In this document: positions 1 to 7,524 of the stretch, piece by piece
Layout of the letters: each line of letters opens with the position of its first letter
How positions within the stretch are numbered: the first letter of the stretch is position 1
DNA from: MESE01 sp036675035
GTDB taxonomy: Bacteria; Pseudomonadota; Gammaproteobacteria; Burkholderiales; Burkholderiaceae_D
Reading direction: 5' to 3'
Assembly: GCA_036675035.1 (NCBI GenBank)
Contig: JAKFFO010000174.1
Coordinates: 1-31,054 of the forward strand
Length of the DNA stretch: 31,054 nucleotides
The notes under the pieces: model-generated
Told to the model about the DNA's origin: nothing
What the model saw: the letters and a program-made list of their open reading frames with translations, nothing else
Database searches by the model: none
Position numbers and translations under genes: made by a program

Positions 1-692
1 TCAACGCCCCGAACAACCCGACCGGCTGGACGCTGAGCCGTGCCGAACAGGAAACCCTGCTGAAACACTGCCGTCGTACCGGTACCTGGATTCTGGCCGA
101 CGAGGTCTATGAGCGGCTTTATTTCGAGCCAAGCGAAAACGGCTGCGCGCCGAGTTTCCTGGATCTCGCGGCCCCGGAGGACAGGCTGGTCGTCGTACAC
201 AGCTTTTCAAAGAGCTTTTTGATGACAGGCTGGCGTCTGGGCTGGCTGGTCATGCCTCCCGGCATGACCCCACACATGGGCAAGCTGGTGGAGTTCAATA
301 CCTCCTGCGCCCCGGTGTTCGTCCAGCGGGCAGCCCTGGCAGGGCTGGAAAGAACGGCGGATGTAACCCCGCAACTGGTCGCACACCTCAAAACCTGTCG
401 CGATACCCTGGTTCCGTTGTTGCAGGCCATTCCGGGTGTCGAAGTGGCCCCGGCAAGGGGCGGCATGTACGCATTTTTCAGGCTGGCGGACCAGGCGCGT
501 TTCGGGGATTCGCTTGCCACCGCCAAAAGGCTGGTGGTCGAGGCGGGCTTGGGGCTGGCCCCGGGCAACGCCTTTATGGTCAACCCCGGCCCTGAGGCCC
601 AGGGCTGGCTGCGCTGGTGCTTCGCCAGCCGGGACGTGGGCCGGCTGAAGCAGGGCGCCGAACGCCTGGCCCGTTGGCTACCGGGTGCCTGA
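1..692 (+). CDS. PLP-dependent aminotransferase, class I/II (5' end outside window)
   Basis: C-terminal part of a fold-type I aminotransferase; the reading frame is open from the window edge (first full codon at position 3) to TGA at 690-692. It transfers amino groups between an amino acid and a 2-oxo acid using pyridoxal phosphate in the cytoplasm. Visible motifs in order are NPTG near the start, the ADEVYERL segment (Asp and Tyr contact the cofactor), and SFSKSF followed by TGWRLGW, where the Lys forms the Schiff base with PLP. The C-terminal domain is complete. The substrate cannot be read from this fragment. It lies just upstream of rpsO with its own stop and an apparent new promoter between them, so it is probably not co-regulated with rpsO. 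Family assignment is secure; specific function is open. Confidence 0.9.
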   Translation, partial: NAPNNPTGWTLSRAEQETLLKHCRRTGTWILADEVYERLYFEPSENGCAPSFLDLAAPEDRLVVVHSFSKSFLMTGWRLGWLVMPPGMTPHMGKLVEFNTSCAPVFVQRAALAGLERTADVTPQLVAHLKTCRDTLVPLLQAIPGVEVAPARGGMYAFFRLADQARFGDSLATAKRLVVEAGLGLAPGNAFMVNPGPEAQGWLRWCFASRDVGRLKQGAERLARWLPGA

Positions 693-707
693 GTTCCCAG
701 TCTGGGC

Positions 708-713
708 TATAAT
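708..713 (+). promoter_or_regulatory. -10 element of probable rpsO promoter
   Basis: A perfect TATAAT hexamer lies in the gap between the aminotransferase stop and rpsO. The -35 region 17 bp upstream (around 685-690) is poor. If used, it gives an rpsO leader of about 115 nt, long enough to hold a structured S15 autoregulatory site as known for rpsO in other bacteria. I did not identify a specific fold in the leader. Confidence 0.55.
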
Positions 714-835
714 CCAAGGCTCTGCGCAAAGGCGTGCTTTTCACTCATGAAGCGGCGCACCGCAGAACACGGCGGCAACGGTCAACTCCCACGTCGGGAA
801 CACTGTACCGCTCGCAAGTACATAAAGGTATATCC

Positions 836-1102
836 ATGATCGAGAAATCCATCAAGGCCGAAATCGTTCAGGCCAACGCACGCGCTGCTGGCGACACCGG
901 CAGCCCGGAAGTTCAAGTGGCCCTGCTGACCGGCCGCATCAATGAACTGATGCCCCATTTCAAAACCCATGCCAAGGACCACCACGGCCGCCGTGGCCTG
1001 CTGCGCATGGTGAGCCGCCGCCGCAAGCTGCTGGACTACCTGAAGTCCAAGGACGCGGCCCGTTATGTTGCGTTGATTGCCAAGCTTGGCCTGCGTAAAT
1101 AA
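836..1102 (+). CDS. rpsO: 30S ribosomal protein S15
   Basis: Encodes 88 residues, close to the usual S15 length. S15 is a primary 16S rRNA-binding protein that organises the central domain of the 30S subunit and contributes to an intersubunit bridge. The sequence carries the family hallmarks: DTGSPEVQVALLTGRI near the N terminus, HFKTHAKDHHGRRGLLRMVSRRRKLLDYL in the middle (quoted here only as landmarks H-F-K-T-H and R-R-R-K-L-L), and a basic C terminus. ATG 836 was chosen over upstream in-frame codons because it gives the conserved MIEKS start and is preceded by AAAGG at 824-828 with 7-nt spacing. It is followed by an intrinsic terminator and then pnp, the conserved rpsO-pnp order. Confidence 0.98.
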   Translation: MIEKSIKAEIVQANARAAGDTGSPEVQVALLTGRINELMPHFKTHAKDHHGRRGLLRMVSRRRKLLDYLKSKDAARYVALIAKLGLRK

Positions 1103-1121
1103 TCGGTAAAACGACTGCAAG

Positions 1122-1156
1122 ACGCCTGAGTTAGTTCACTAGCTCAGGCGTTTTTT
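1122..1156 (+). terminator. Intrinsic terminator after rpsO
   Basis: A 9-bp perfect stem (1122-1130 with 1143-1151) closes a 12-nt loop and runs directly into TTTTTT. In the rpsO-pnp arrangement such a terminator is usually leaky, so part of the pnp transcription may come from the rpsO promoter. Confidence 0.9.
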
Positions 1157-1191
1157 ACTTCGGAGCAAGGCAAAACGATCACGCGCTGTGT

Positions 1192-1235
1192 CATTCCACA
1201 AGAAAAGCCCTGGATTTCAGGCATTTTGTGGAATG
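1192..1235 (+). promoter_or_regulatory. Hairpin in the pnp leader
   Basis: The arms CATTCCACAA (1192-1201) and TTGTGGAATG (1226-1235) are perfectly complementary. An inner stem (1207-1212 with 1218-1222, one bulge) extends the structure. It lies between the rpsO terminator and the pnp start, about 75 nt upstream of the ATG, and has no following T-run, so it is not a terminator. In Escherichia coli a long leader stem is cut by RNase III and then trimmed by PNPase as autoregulation. The same role here is inference. Confidence 0.55.
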
Positions 1236-1309
1236 GCATCGTGTTCTGCCAGCCGCCACTCCGGGCTTCCCGCACTGCCTCAAGTGCTTGAATCTAGTGG
1301 AGATAAAAC

Positions 1310-3427
1310 ATGAGCATTTTCAACAAAGTCACCAAATCCTTCCAGTGGGGCCAGCACAAGGTCACGATGGAAACCGGCGAAGTCGCCCGCCAGTCCGGCG
1401 GCGCAGTGATGGTTGATATGGACGGCACCGTGGTGCTGGCCACCGTGGTGGCCAAGGCTGACGCCAAGCCAGGCCAGGACTTTTTCCCCCTGACGGTCGA
1501 CTACCTCGAGAAAACCTACGCCGCGGGCCGCATTCCCGGCAGCTTCTTCAAGCGCGAAGGCCGTCCCAGCGAATTCGAAACGCTGACATCGCGCCTGATC
1601 GACCGTCCGATTCGTCCGCTGTTTCCTGAGGGCTTCTTCAATGAAGTGCAGGTCGTCATCCACGTGCTGTCGCTGAACCCCGAAGTTGAGGGCGATATTC
1701 CCGCGCTGATCGGCGCGAGCGCTGCGCTGGCGATCTCCGGCATTCCGTTCAACGGTCCGATTGGCGCCGCCCGCGTGGCCTGGATCGACGGCCAGTATGT
1801 TCTGAACCCCGGCAAGACCCAGCTCAAGGATTCCAAGATGGATCTGGTGGTGGCTGGTACCGAAGCCGCCGTGCTGATGGTCGAGTCTGAAGCCCAGCAA
1901 TTGTCCGAAGAAATCATGCTTGGCGCCGTGGTGTTTGGCCATGAGCAGGGCAACATCGCGATCAATGCGATCCACGAACTGGTCCGTGATGCCGGCAAAC
2001 CGGTCTGGGCATGGCAGGCGCCTGCCAAGGACGAGCCGCTCATCGCCAAGGTCAATGAACTGGCCGCTGCCAAGCTGCAGGCTGCTTACCAGATTCGCGC
2101 CAAGCAGGCCCGCACCCAGGCTTGCCGTGTAGTGACTTCCGAAGTCATGGCTGCGCTCAAGGCCGAAGGTCTTGCGTTTGACTCCGTCGCCGTTGAAGGC
2201 ATGTTGTTCGATATCGAAGCCAAAATCGTTCGCAGCCAAATTTTGTCCGGCGAGCCACGTATCGATGGCCGCGACACACGCACCGTACGTGCGATTGAAA
2301 TCCGCAACAGCGTACTGCCCCGTACCCATGGCTCGGCCCTGTTCACGCGCGGTGAGACCCAGGCACTCGTGATCACCACGCTGGGTACCGAGCGCGATGC
2401 GCAGCGCATCGACGCCTTGTCGGGCGATTACGAAGACCGCTTCATGCTGCACTACAACATGCCTCCGTTCGCCACTGGCGAAACCGGCCGTGTGGGCAGC
2501 CCGAAACGCCGCGAAATCGGCCATGGCCGCCTCGCCAAGCGCGCGCTGATCGCCGTGCTGCCGACCAAGGAAGAATTCCCGTACACCATGCGTGTAGTCT
2601 CGGAAATTACCGAGTCCAATGGCTCCTCTTCGATGGCTTCTGTCTGCGGCGGCTGCCTGTCGCTGATGGATGCCGGTGTGCCGATGAAAGCCCACGTGGC
2701 CGGTATCGCCATGGGCCTGATCAAGGAAGACAACCGCTTTGCCGTGCTGACCGATATCCTGGGTGACGAAGATCACCTGGGTGACATGGACTTCAAGGTC
2801 GCCGGCACCACCGCCGGTATTACCGCATTGCAGATGGACATCAAGATCCAGGGCATCACGAAAGAAATCATGCAGGTTGCATTGGCTCAGGCCAAGGAAG
2901 CCCGCATGCACATCCTGGGCAAGATGCAGGAAGCCATGGGCGAAGCCAAGGCCGAGGTCTCCGACTTCGCGCCGCGCCTGTATGTCATGAAGATCAACCC
3001 CGAGAAAATCCGTGACGTGATCGGCAAGGGCGGCGCCGTCATCCGTGCGCTGACCGAAGAAACCGGCACGCAGATCAACATCGAGGAAGATGGCACCATC
3101 ACCATCGCCTCGAACGACAGCGCCAAGGCCGACGAAGCCAAGCGCCGCATCGCCGAGATCACCGCTGAAGTGGAAATTGGCAAAGTCTACGAAGGCCCGA
3201 TCACCAAGATCCTGGACTTCGGCGCACTGGTCAACCTGCTGCCCGGCAAGGACGGCCTGCTGCACATCAGCCAGATCGCCCACGAACGTGTCGAACGCGT
3301 GACCGACTACCTGAGCGAAGGCCAGATCGTCAAGGTCAAGGTTCTGGAAACCGACGAAAAAGGCCGCGTCAAGCTGTCCATGAAGGCCTTGCTCGATCGT
3401 CCTGCACAAGGTCAGGATCAAGGCTGA
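1310..3427 (+). CDS. pnp: Polyribonucleotide nucleotidyltransferase (PNPase)
   Basis: A full-length 705-residue PNPase, which degrades RNA 3' to 5' using phosphate and can also add tails; it is a trimer and degradosome partner. The order is RNase PH domain 1 (with the FFKREGRPSE and IDRPIRPLFP segments near residues 80-110), a helical linker, RNase PH domain 2 (GRREIGHGRLA-like segment, here KRREIGHGRLAKRAL, and the acidic GDEDHLGDMDF catalytic region), a KH domain from about residue 557 with the IGKGG loop, and an S1 domain from about 623 (GALVNLLPGKDGLLHIS). ATG 1310 has a GGAGA-type ribosome site about 8 nt upstream and gives the conserved MSIFNKVTKSF start. It follows rpsO and probably has an autoregulatory leader hairpin. 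Confidence 0.98.
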   Translation: MSIFNKVTKSFQWGQHKVTMETGEVARQSGGAVMVDMDGTVVLATVVAKADAKPGQDFFPLTVDYLEKTYAAGRIPGSFFKREGRPSEFETLTSRLIDRPIRPLFPEGFFNEVQVVIHVLSLNPEVEGDIPALIGASAALAISGIPFNGPIGAARVAWIDGQYVLNPGKTQLKDSKMDLVVAGTEAAVLMVESEAQQLSEEIMLGAVVFGHEQGNIAINAIHELVRDAGKPVWAWQAPAKDEPLIAKVNELAAAKLQAAYQIRAKQARTQACRVVTSEVMAALKAEGLAFDSVAVEGMLFDIEAKIVRSQILSGEPRIDGRDTRTVRAIEIRNSVLPRTHGSALFTRGETQALVITTLGTERDAQRIDALSGDYEDRFMLHYNMPPFATGETGRVGSPKRREIGHGRLAKRALIAVLPTKEEFPYTMRVVSEITESNGSSSMASVCGGCLSLMDAGVPMKAHVAGIAMGLIKEDNRFAVLTDILGDEDHLGDMDFKVAGTTAGITALQMDIKIQGITKEIMQVALAQAKEARMHILGKMQEAMGEAKAEVSDFAPRLYVMKINPEKIRDVIGKGGAVIRALTEETGTQINIEEDGTITIASNDSAKADEAKRRIAEITAEVEIGKVYEGPITKILDFGALVNLLPGKDGLLHISQIAHERVERVTDYLSEGQIVKVKVLETDEKGRVKLSMKALLDRPAQGQDQG

Positions 3428-3478
3428 TTTGCTATTGATTTTGTAGCTGCTCGTGCCCGCAAGCAGTGGGCCGCAGCC
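3426..3478. repeat. Possible dispersed intergenic repeat (Comamonadaceae type)
   Basis: The gap between pnp and the next gene begins TTTGCTATTGATTTTGTAGC and continues with GCTGCTCGTGCCCGCAAGCA, then GGGCC and GCAGCC. From memory this resembles a short dispersed element (GCTATT...TAGCTGCT...GCGC...) common between genes in Polaromonas, Rhodoferax and Acidovorax. Only one copy is present in this window, so repetition cannot be shown from the sequence itself. Confidence 0.4.
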
Positions 3479-3498
3479 GAAAATCATTCCAAGCCGTC

Positions 3499-4485
3499 AT
3501 GAAAGCAGTTGAAATCACCTCCTATGGCCCGCCTGACGTTCTGCGTCTGGGCGAACGGCCTGCGCCGGTTGCGGGTGCCGATGAGTTGCTGATTCGCGTT
3601 TCTGCATCCGGGGTGAACCGTCCCGACGTGTTGCAACGCACGGGCAACTACCCGGTGCCGCCGGGAGCGTCGGACGTTCCCGGGCTTGAAGTGGCCGGGG
3701 TCATCGTCAGCGGTGACGCCGTTGCCATGAGCCAGGCAGGACTGAAGGTAGGTGACCGCGTCTGCGCGTTGGTGGCCGGCGGCGGGTACGCCGAGCTGTG
3801 CGTGGCCCCCGTGGCGCAGTGCCTGCCGGTTCCGGCTGGCTTCAGTGACATCGAGGCCGCCTCCTTGCCGGAAACTTTTTTCACGGTCTGGAGCAATGTT
3901 TTTGATCGCGTCCGTCTGCAAAAGGGCGAGACACTGTTGATTCAGGGCGGATCCAGCGGAATTGGCGTCACAGCCATCCAGATGGCCAAAGCCATGGGTG
4001 CGACGGTGCTGGTAACAACAGGCAGCGACGAAAAAGGCGCTGCCTGTCTGGCGCTCGGTGCCGATCATGCAATCAACTACAAGACCAGTGATTTTGCAGA
4101 AGAGGTCAACAGGCTCACCGGCGGAAAGGGCGTCAACGTCATTCTGGACATGGTGGCCGGCAGCTACGTGGCACGTGAGGTTGAATGCCTCGCCGAAGAT
4201 GGCCGCATGGTCATCATTGCGGTGCAGGGCGGCATCAAGGCCGAATTCAATGCCGGTCTGGTGCTGCGCAAGCGTCTGACCATCACCGGCTCCACGCTGC
4301 GTCCGCGACCGCCCGCGTTCAAGGCGGCCATCGCTGCGGCCCTGAAAGAAAAAATCTGGCCTTTGCTGGCAAGCGGCGCGATCAAGCCCGTGATCCATAG
4401 CACCTTTGCCGCGGCCGCTGCCGCCAAAGCGCATACGCTGATGGAGTCGAATCAGCACATCGGCAAAATTGTTTTGACCTGGTAG
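3499..4485 (+). CDS. NAD(P)H-quinone oxidoreductase, zinc-free MDR family (PIG3-like)
   Basis: Encodes 328 residues of the medium-chain dehydrogenase/reductase superfamily, quinone oxidoreductase branch. The N-terminal GroES-like domain (MKAVEITSYGPPDVL, then SGVNRPDVLQRTGNYPVPPG) is followed by a Rossmann domain with GGSSGIGVTAIQMAKAMGA around residues 150-170. The catalytic-zinc cysteine and histidine set of alcohol dehydrogenases is absent, as expected. Predicted reaction: NADPH-dependent one- or two-electron reduction of quinones in the cytoplasm; the true substrate is not visible. ATG 3499 was preferred over GTG 3466 because it gives the conserved MKAVEIT start, though neither has a good ribosome site. 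It is followed closely by tpiA (11-nt gap), so the two are probably cotranscribed. Confidence 0.92.
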   Translation: MKAVEITSYGPPDVLRLGERPAPVAGADELLIRVSASGVNRPDVLQRTGNYPVPPGASDVPGLEVAGVIVSGDAVAMSQAGLKVGDRVCALVAGGGYAELCVAPVAQCLPVPAGFSDIEAASLPETFFTVWSNVFDRVRLQKGETLLIQGGSSGIGVTAIQMAKAMGATVLVTTGSDEKGAACLALGADHAINYKTSDFAEEVNRLTGGKGVNVILDMVAGSYVAREVECLAEDGRMVIIAVQGGIKAEFNAGLVLRKRLTITGSTLRPRPPAFKAAIAAALKEKIWPLLASGAIKPVIHSTFAAAAAAKAHTLMESNQHIGKIVLTW

Positions 4486-4496
4486 TACGGCGCATC

Positions 4497-5255
4497 ATGA
4501 AAAAGCTCATTGCAGGAAACTGGAAGATGAACGGCAGCCTGGCTGCCAATGAGGCACTGTTGAAGGCGCTGGCTGCCGGCATACCCGCGCAACCGGCTTG
4601 CGCAGTGGCGGTGTGTGTTCCGGCACCTTATCTTGGACAATTTCTGGCGCTAGCCCTTTCCGTAAAAGGGTTGTCTGCTATTGATCTGGGAGCGCAGGAT
4701 GTTTCTGCAAAAAGCGCAGGGGCTTTCACGGGCGAGGTCAGTGCAGCGATGCTCAAGGACTTCGAGTGCCGTTACGTGATTGTCGGGCATTCCGAACGCC
4801 GCCAGTATCACTTCGAAACCGATGCCATGGTGGCCGAGAAGGCGCAGCAGGCCCTGGCCGCAGGCATCACGCCGATTGTCTGTGTCGGTGAAACGCTGGC
4901 CGAGCGCGAAGCGGGGCAGACCGAAAGCATTGTGAAGCGCCAGCTCGCTGCCGTGATTCACACCAATGGCCATTGCATCAGCGAGATCGTGGTGGCGTAT
5001 GAACCGGTCTGGGCCATTGGTACCGGAAAGACCGCCACGCCCGAGGAAGCACAGGCTGTGCATGCGGTGCTCAGGGCGCAGCTCAAGGCTGCAACCGATC
5101 ATGCTGACCGCGTGAAGATCCTTTACGGCGGCAGCATGAATGCCGCCAATGCCGCTTCACTGCTGGGCCAGCCCGACATTGATGGCGGCCTGATCGGCGG
5201 CGCTTCGCTGAAAGCCGCTGACTTTTTGACAATTATTGCTGCAGCCGCCGTCTGA
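4497..5255 (+). CDS. tpiA: Triosephosphate isomerase
   Basis: Encodes 252 residues, normal length. The enzyme interconverts dihydroxyacetone phosphate and glyceraldehyde 3-phosphate in glycolysis and gluconeogenesis. All catalytic elements are visible: Lys10 in AGNWKMNG, His98 in IVGHSERR, Glu169 in AYEPVWAIGTGKTA (loop 6 lid), and the phosphate-binding LYGGS near the C terminus. The ATG lies 11 nt after the quinone oxidoreductase stop, and secG follows after 33 nt. The tpiA-secG-tRNA-nuo order is common in proteobacteria. Confidence 0.98.
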   Translation: MKKLIAGNWKMNGSLAANEALLKALAAGIPAQPACAVAVCVPAPYLGQFLALALSVKGLSAIDLGAQDVSAKSAGAFTGEVSAAMLKDFECRYVIVGHSERRQYHFETDAMVAEKAQQALAAGITPIVCVGETLAEREAGQTESIVKRQLAAVIHTNGHCISEIVVAYEPVWAIGTGKTATPEEAQAVHAVLRAQLKAATDHADRVKILYGGSMNAANAASLLGQPDIDGGLIGGASLKAADFLTIIAAAAV

Positions 5256-5288
5256 TGGACGACAGCCGCTATTAAATTAGGAGTAAAT

Positions 5289-5699
5289 ATGAACGTCTTG
5301 TTAACCATCGTCCTTGCCATCCAGATGATTACCGCGCTGGGAATGATTGGCCTGATCCTCATCCAGCACGGCAAGGGTGCAGACATGGGCGCAGCTTTTG
5401 GAAGCGGTGGCTCGGGCAGCCTGTTCGGCGCCAGCGGCAGTGCCAATTTTCTTTCGCGCACGACAGCGGTTCTGGCGGGGGTGTTTTTTGTCTGCACGCT
5501 GGCCCTGGCCTATTTTGGCAATGCACGTCCGCAAACCGGCACCAGTGTGCTTGAAGGGGCTGCCATTTCTGCGCCCGCGCCTGCTGTTCCGGGTGCCGGT
5601 CAGATCCCCGGTACGGCTGCTCCTGCACCGGCTTCCGGTGCCGCGGCTGTGCCGCCCGCGCCGGCTGCATCTGGCGCAGGTCAAATCCCGACGAAATAG
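5289..5699 (+). CDS. secG: Preprotein translocase subunit SecG
   Basis: Encodes 136 residues. SecG is the small, non-essential inner-membrane partner of SecYE that speeds protein export. Two hydrophobic segments are visible, about residues 3-25 and 56-76, separated by the conserved glycine-rich loop GADMGAAFGSGGSGSLFGA that marks the family. The C-terminal 55 residues are a low-complexity Ala/Pro/Gly tail, longer than in E. coli SecG but usual in betaproteobacteria. Ribosome site TTAGGAG lies at about 5277-5283. It follows tpiA and precedes a tRNA-Leu gene. Confidence 0.95.
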   Translation: MNVLLTIVLAIQMITALGMIGLILIQHGKGADMGAAFGSGGSGSLFGASGSANFLSRTTAVLAGVFFVCTLALAYFGNARPQTGTSVLEGAAISAPAPAVPGAGQIPGTAAPAPASGAAAVPPAPAASGAGQIPTK

Positions 5700-5813
5700 C
5701 GCCATAAAGGTGCAGCTCCCCCAAGGGAGCGGCGCAAATTCAGGGTAAACTCTGAGACTGCCCGGAAAGCCAAAACCGCAAGGTTCCTCATGCCATCCGG
5801 ACAGTTAAAAACC

Positions 5814-5898
5814 GCGGACGTGGTGAAATTGGTAGACACGCTATCTTGAGGGGGTAGTGGCGAAAGCTGTGCGAGTTCGAGTCTCGCCGTCCGCACCA
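5814..5898 (+). tRNA. tRNA-Leu (anticodon GAG)
   Basis: An 85-nt class II tRNA with encoded CCA. The acceptor stem pairs 5814-5820 (GCGGACG) with 5888-5894 (CGTCCGC), followed by discriminator A and CCA. The anticodon stem CTATC/GGTAG encloses loop TTGAGGG, giving GAG. The long variable arm and the T-arm GTTCGAGTC are present. It sits between secG and nuoA, a conserved position in betaproteobacteria. Confidence 0.97.
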
Positions 5899-5992
5899 TC
5901 ACCAGGCACTGGCCACGCTGCGCAGGCAGGGACCAGGGCTTGAACAGCAAACTGGCACACAGCACAAGCGGCCTGCAGAAGTTGAATCGACG

Positions 5993-6352
5993 ATGAACCT
6001 CGACCAATACCTCCCCGTCCTGTTGTTTATCCTGGTCGGCGTGGCTGTCGGCGTGGTGCCTCAGGTGCTGGGTCGTCTGCTTGGTCCGAACAAGCCGGAC
6101 AGCGAAAAAAATTCCCCCTATGAGTGCGGCTTCGAGGCATTTGAAGATGCCCGCATGAAGTTCGATGTGCGCTATTACCTTGTCGCCATCCTGTTTATTC
6201 TTTTTGACCTTGAAATTGCCTTCCTGTTTCCGTGGGCGGTTGCCCTCAAGGAAATTGGCCCGGTGGGTTTCTGGTCCATGATGATTTTTCTGGGCATTCT
6301 GGTCGTGGGGTTCGCCTACGAGTGGAAAAAAGGTGCCCTGGACTGGGAATAA
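5993..6352 (+). CDS. nuoA: NADH-quinone oxidoreductase subunit A
   Basis: Encodes 119 residues, usual length. NuoA is a membrane subunit of respiratory complex I near the quinone channel. Three hydrophobic segments are visible (about residues 8-28, 62-82 and 88-108). Between the first and second lies the conserved SPYECGFE loop, whose Cys is exposed during catalysis. It opens the nuo operon 94 nt after the tRNA-Leu; nuoB follows after 60 nt. Confidence 0.97.
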   Translation: MNLDQYLPVLLFILVGVAVGVVPQVLGRLLGPNKPDSEKNSPYECGFEAFEDARMKFDVRYYLVAILFILFDLEIAFLFPWAVALKEIGPVGFWSMMIFLGILVVGFAYEWKKGALDWE

Positions 6353-6412
6353 GCGGCAAAGAGATAGCCACGATTCAGCATCGGCGCAGGCTGGTGCCAC
6401 AAAGGTACGGGT

Positions 6413-6892
6413 ATGTCACTAGAAGGTGTTTTTAACGAAGGTTTCATGACCACGAGTTACGACTCCGTGGTCAACTGGGCCAAGACGGGGTCGCTCTGGC
6501 CCATGACTTTCGGGCTGGCTTGTTGCGCCGTCGAGATGATGCACGCCGGCGCAGCCCGTTATGACATTGATCGTTTCGGCATGCTGTTTCGCCCGAGCCC
6601 TCGCCAGTCTGATCTGATGATCGTTGCCGGTACGCTGTGCAACAAGATGGGTCCCGCGCTGCGCAAGGTGTACGACCAGATGTCAGAGCCGCGCTGGGTG
6701 TTGTCCATGGGTTCATGCGCCAATGGCGGCGGGTATTACCACTACAGTTATTCTGTTGTGCGCGGCTGCGACCGCATCGTGCCTGTCGATGTTTACGTGC
6801 CTGGCTGCCCGCCGACGGCTGAAGCACTGCTGTACGGCATCATTCAGTTGCAGCAGAAGATCCGCCGCACCAACACCATTGCGAGGGCGTAA
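6413..6892 (+). CDS. nuoB: NADH-quinone oxidoreductase subunit B
   Basis: Encodes 159 residues. NuoB (PSST) carries the terminal iron-sulfur cluster N2 of complex I, which passes electrons to ubiquinone. The four expected cluster ligands are visible: Cys37 and Cys38 in FGLACCAVEMM, Cys102 in GSCANGGGYYHYSY, and Cys132 in VPGCPPTAEALLYG. The stop codon overlaps the nuoC start by one base (TAATG), indicating translational coupling. Confidence 0.98.
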   Translation: MSLEGVFNEGFMTTSYDSVVNWAKTGSLWPMTFGLACCAVEMMHAGAARYDIDRFGMLFRPSPRQSDLMIVAGTLCNKMGPALRKVYDQMSEPRWVLSMGSCANGGGYYHYSYSVVRGCDRIVPVDVYVPGCPPTAEALLYGIIQLQQKIRRTNTIARA

Positions 6893-7503
6893 TGGGTCCC
6901 CTCCATCCTGCCACTGCCGAGCAACTCGCAAAAACCATCACCGCTGTCCTGGGCGACAAGGCTAAAAGCGTCAGCGTCGCACTTGGTGAGGTAACCGTCG
7001 TTGTTTCTGCGCCTGACTACTACTCCGCCGCACTCCTTTTGCGCGACACCCGTGGCTGCCAGTTTGAACAGCTGATTGACCTGTGCGGCATTGACTATTC
7101 CGAATACGGTAACGGCCGTCATGACGGGCCACGTTTCTGTGTGGCTTCGCATCTGCTTTCCGTCAGTTTGAACCAGCGCGTTCGCCTGAAGGTTTTTTGC
7201 AGTGACGATGATTTCCCGGTGGTGGCGTCTGTCAACGACGTGTGGAATTCGGCCAACTGGTTTGAGCGTGAGGCGTTTGACCTGTTCGGCATCATTTTTG
7301 AAGGCCACAACGACCTGCGCCGCATCCTGACGGATTACGGTTTCATCGGTCATCCGTTCCGCAAGGATTTCCCGACCACCGGTCACGTCGAAATGCGCTA
7401 CGACCCCGAGCAGAAACGCGTGATCTACCAGCCGGTGACGATCGAGCCGCGCGAGATCACGCCACGCGTGATCCGTGAAGACAATTACGGAGGCCTCCAG
7501 TAA
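6892..7503 (+). CDS. nuoC: NADH-quinone oxidoreductase subunit C
   Basis: Encodes 203 residues, the 30-kDa peripheral-arm subunit of complex I. The family signature WFEREAFDLFGIIFEGHNDLRRILTDYGF-type segment is present around residues 120-150 (landmarks E-R-E-A-F-D and D-L-R-R-I-L-T-D-Y), followed by GHPFRKDFP. The ATG overlaps the nuoB stop by one base and nuoD follows after 21 nt. The protein is separate from NuoD, not fused as in enterobacteria. Confidence 0.97.
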   Translation: MGPLHPATAEQLAKTITAVLGDKAKSVSVALGEVTVVVSAPDYYSAALLLRDTRGCQFEQLIDLCGIDYSEYGNGRHDGPRFCVASHLLSVSLNQRVRLKVFCSDDDFPVVASVNDVWNSANWFEREAFDLFGIIFEGHNDLRRILTDYGFIGHPFRKDFPTTGHVEMRYDPEQKRVIYQPVTIEPREITPRVIREDNYGGLQ

Positions 7504-7524
7504 GGAGCGCCGCGAGAAACCGAC

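Noticed and set aside
1280..3487. Long open frame on the - strand opposite pnp (over 700 codons)
   Set aside because: It is the mirror of the strongly coding pnp frame. The translation is rich in His, Gln, Asp and Gly without domain motifs, a usual result of codon bias on the other strand.
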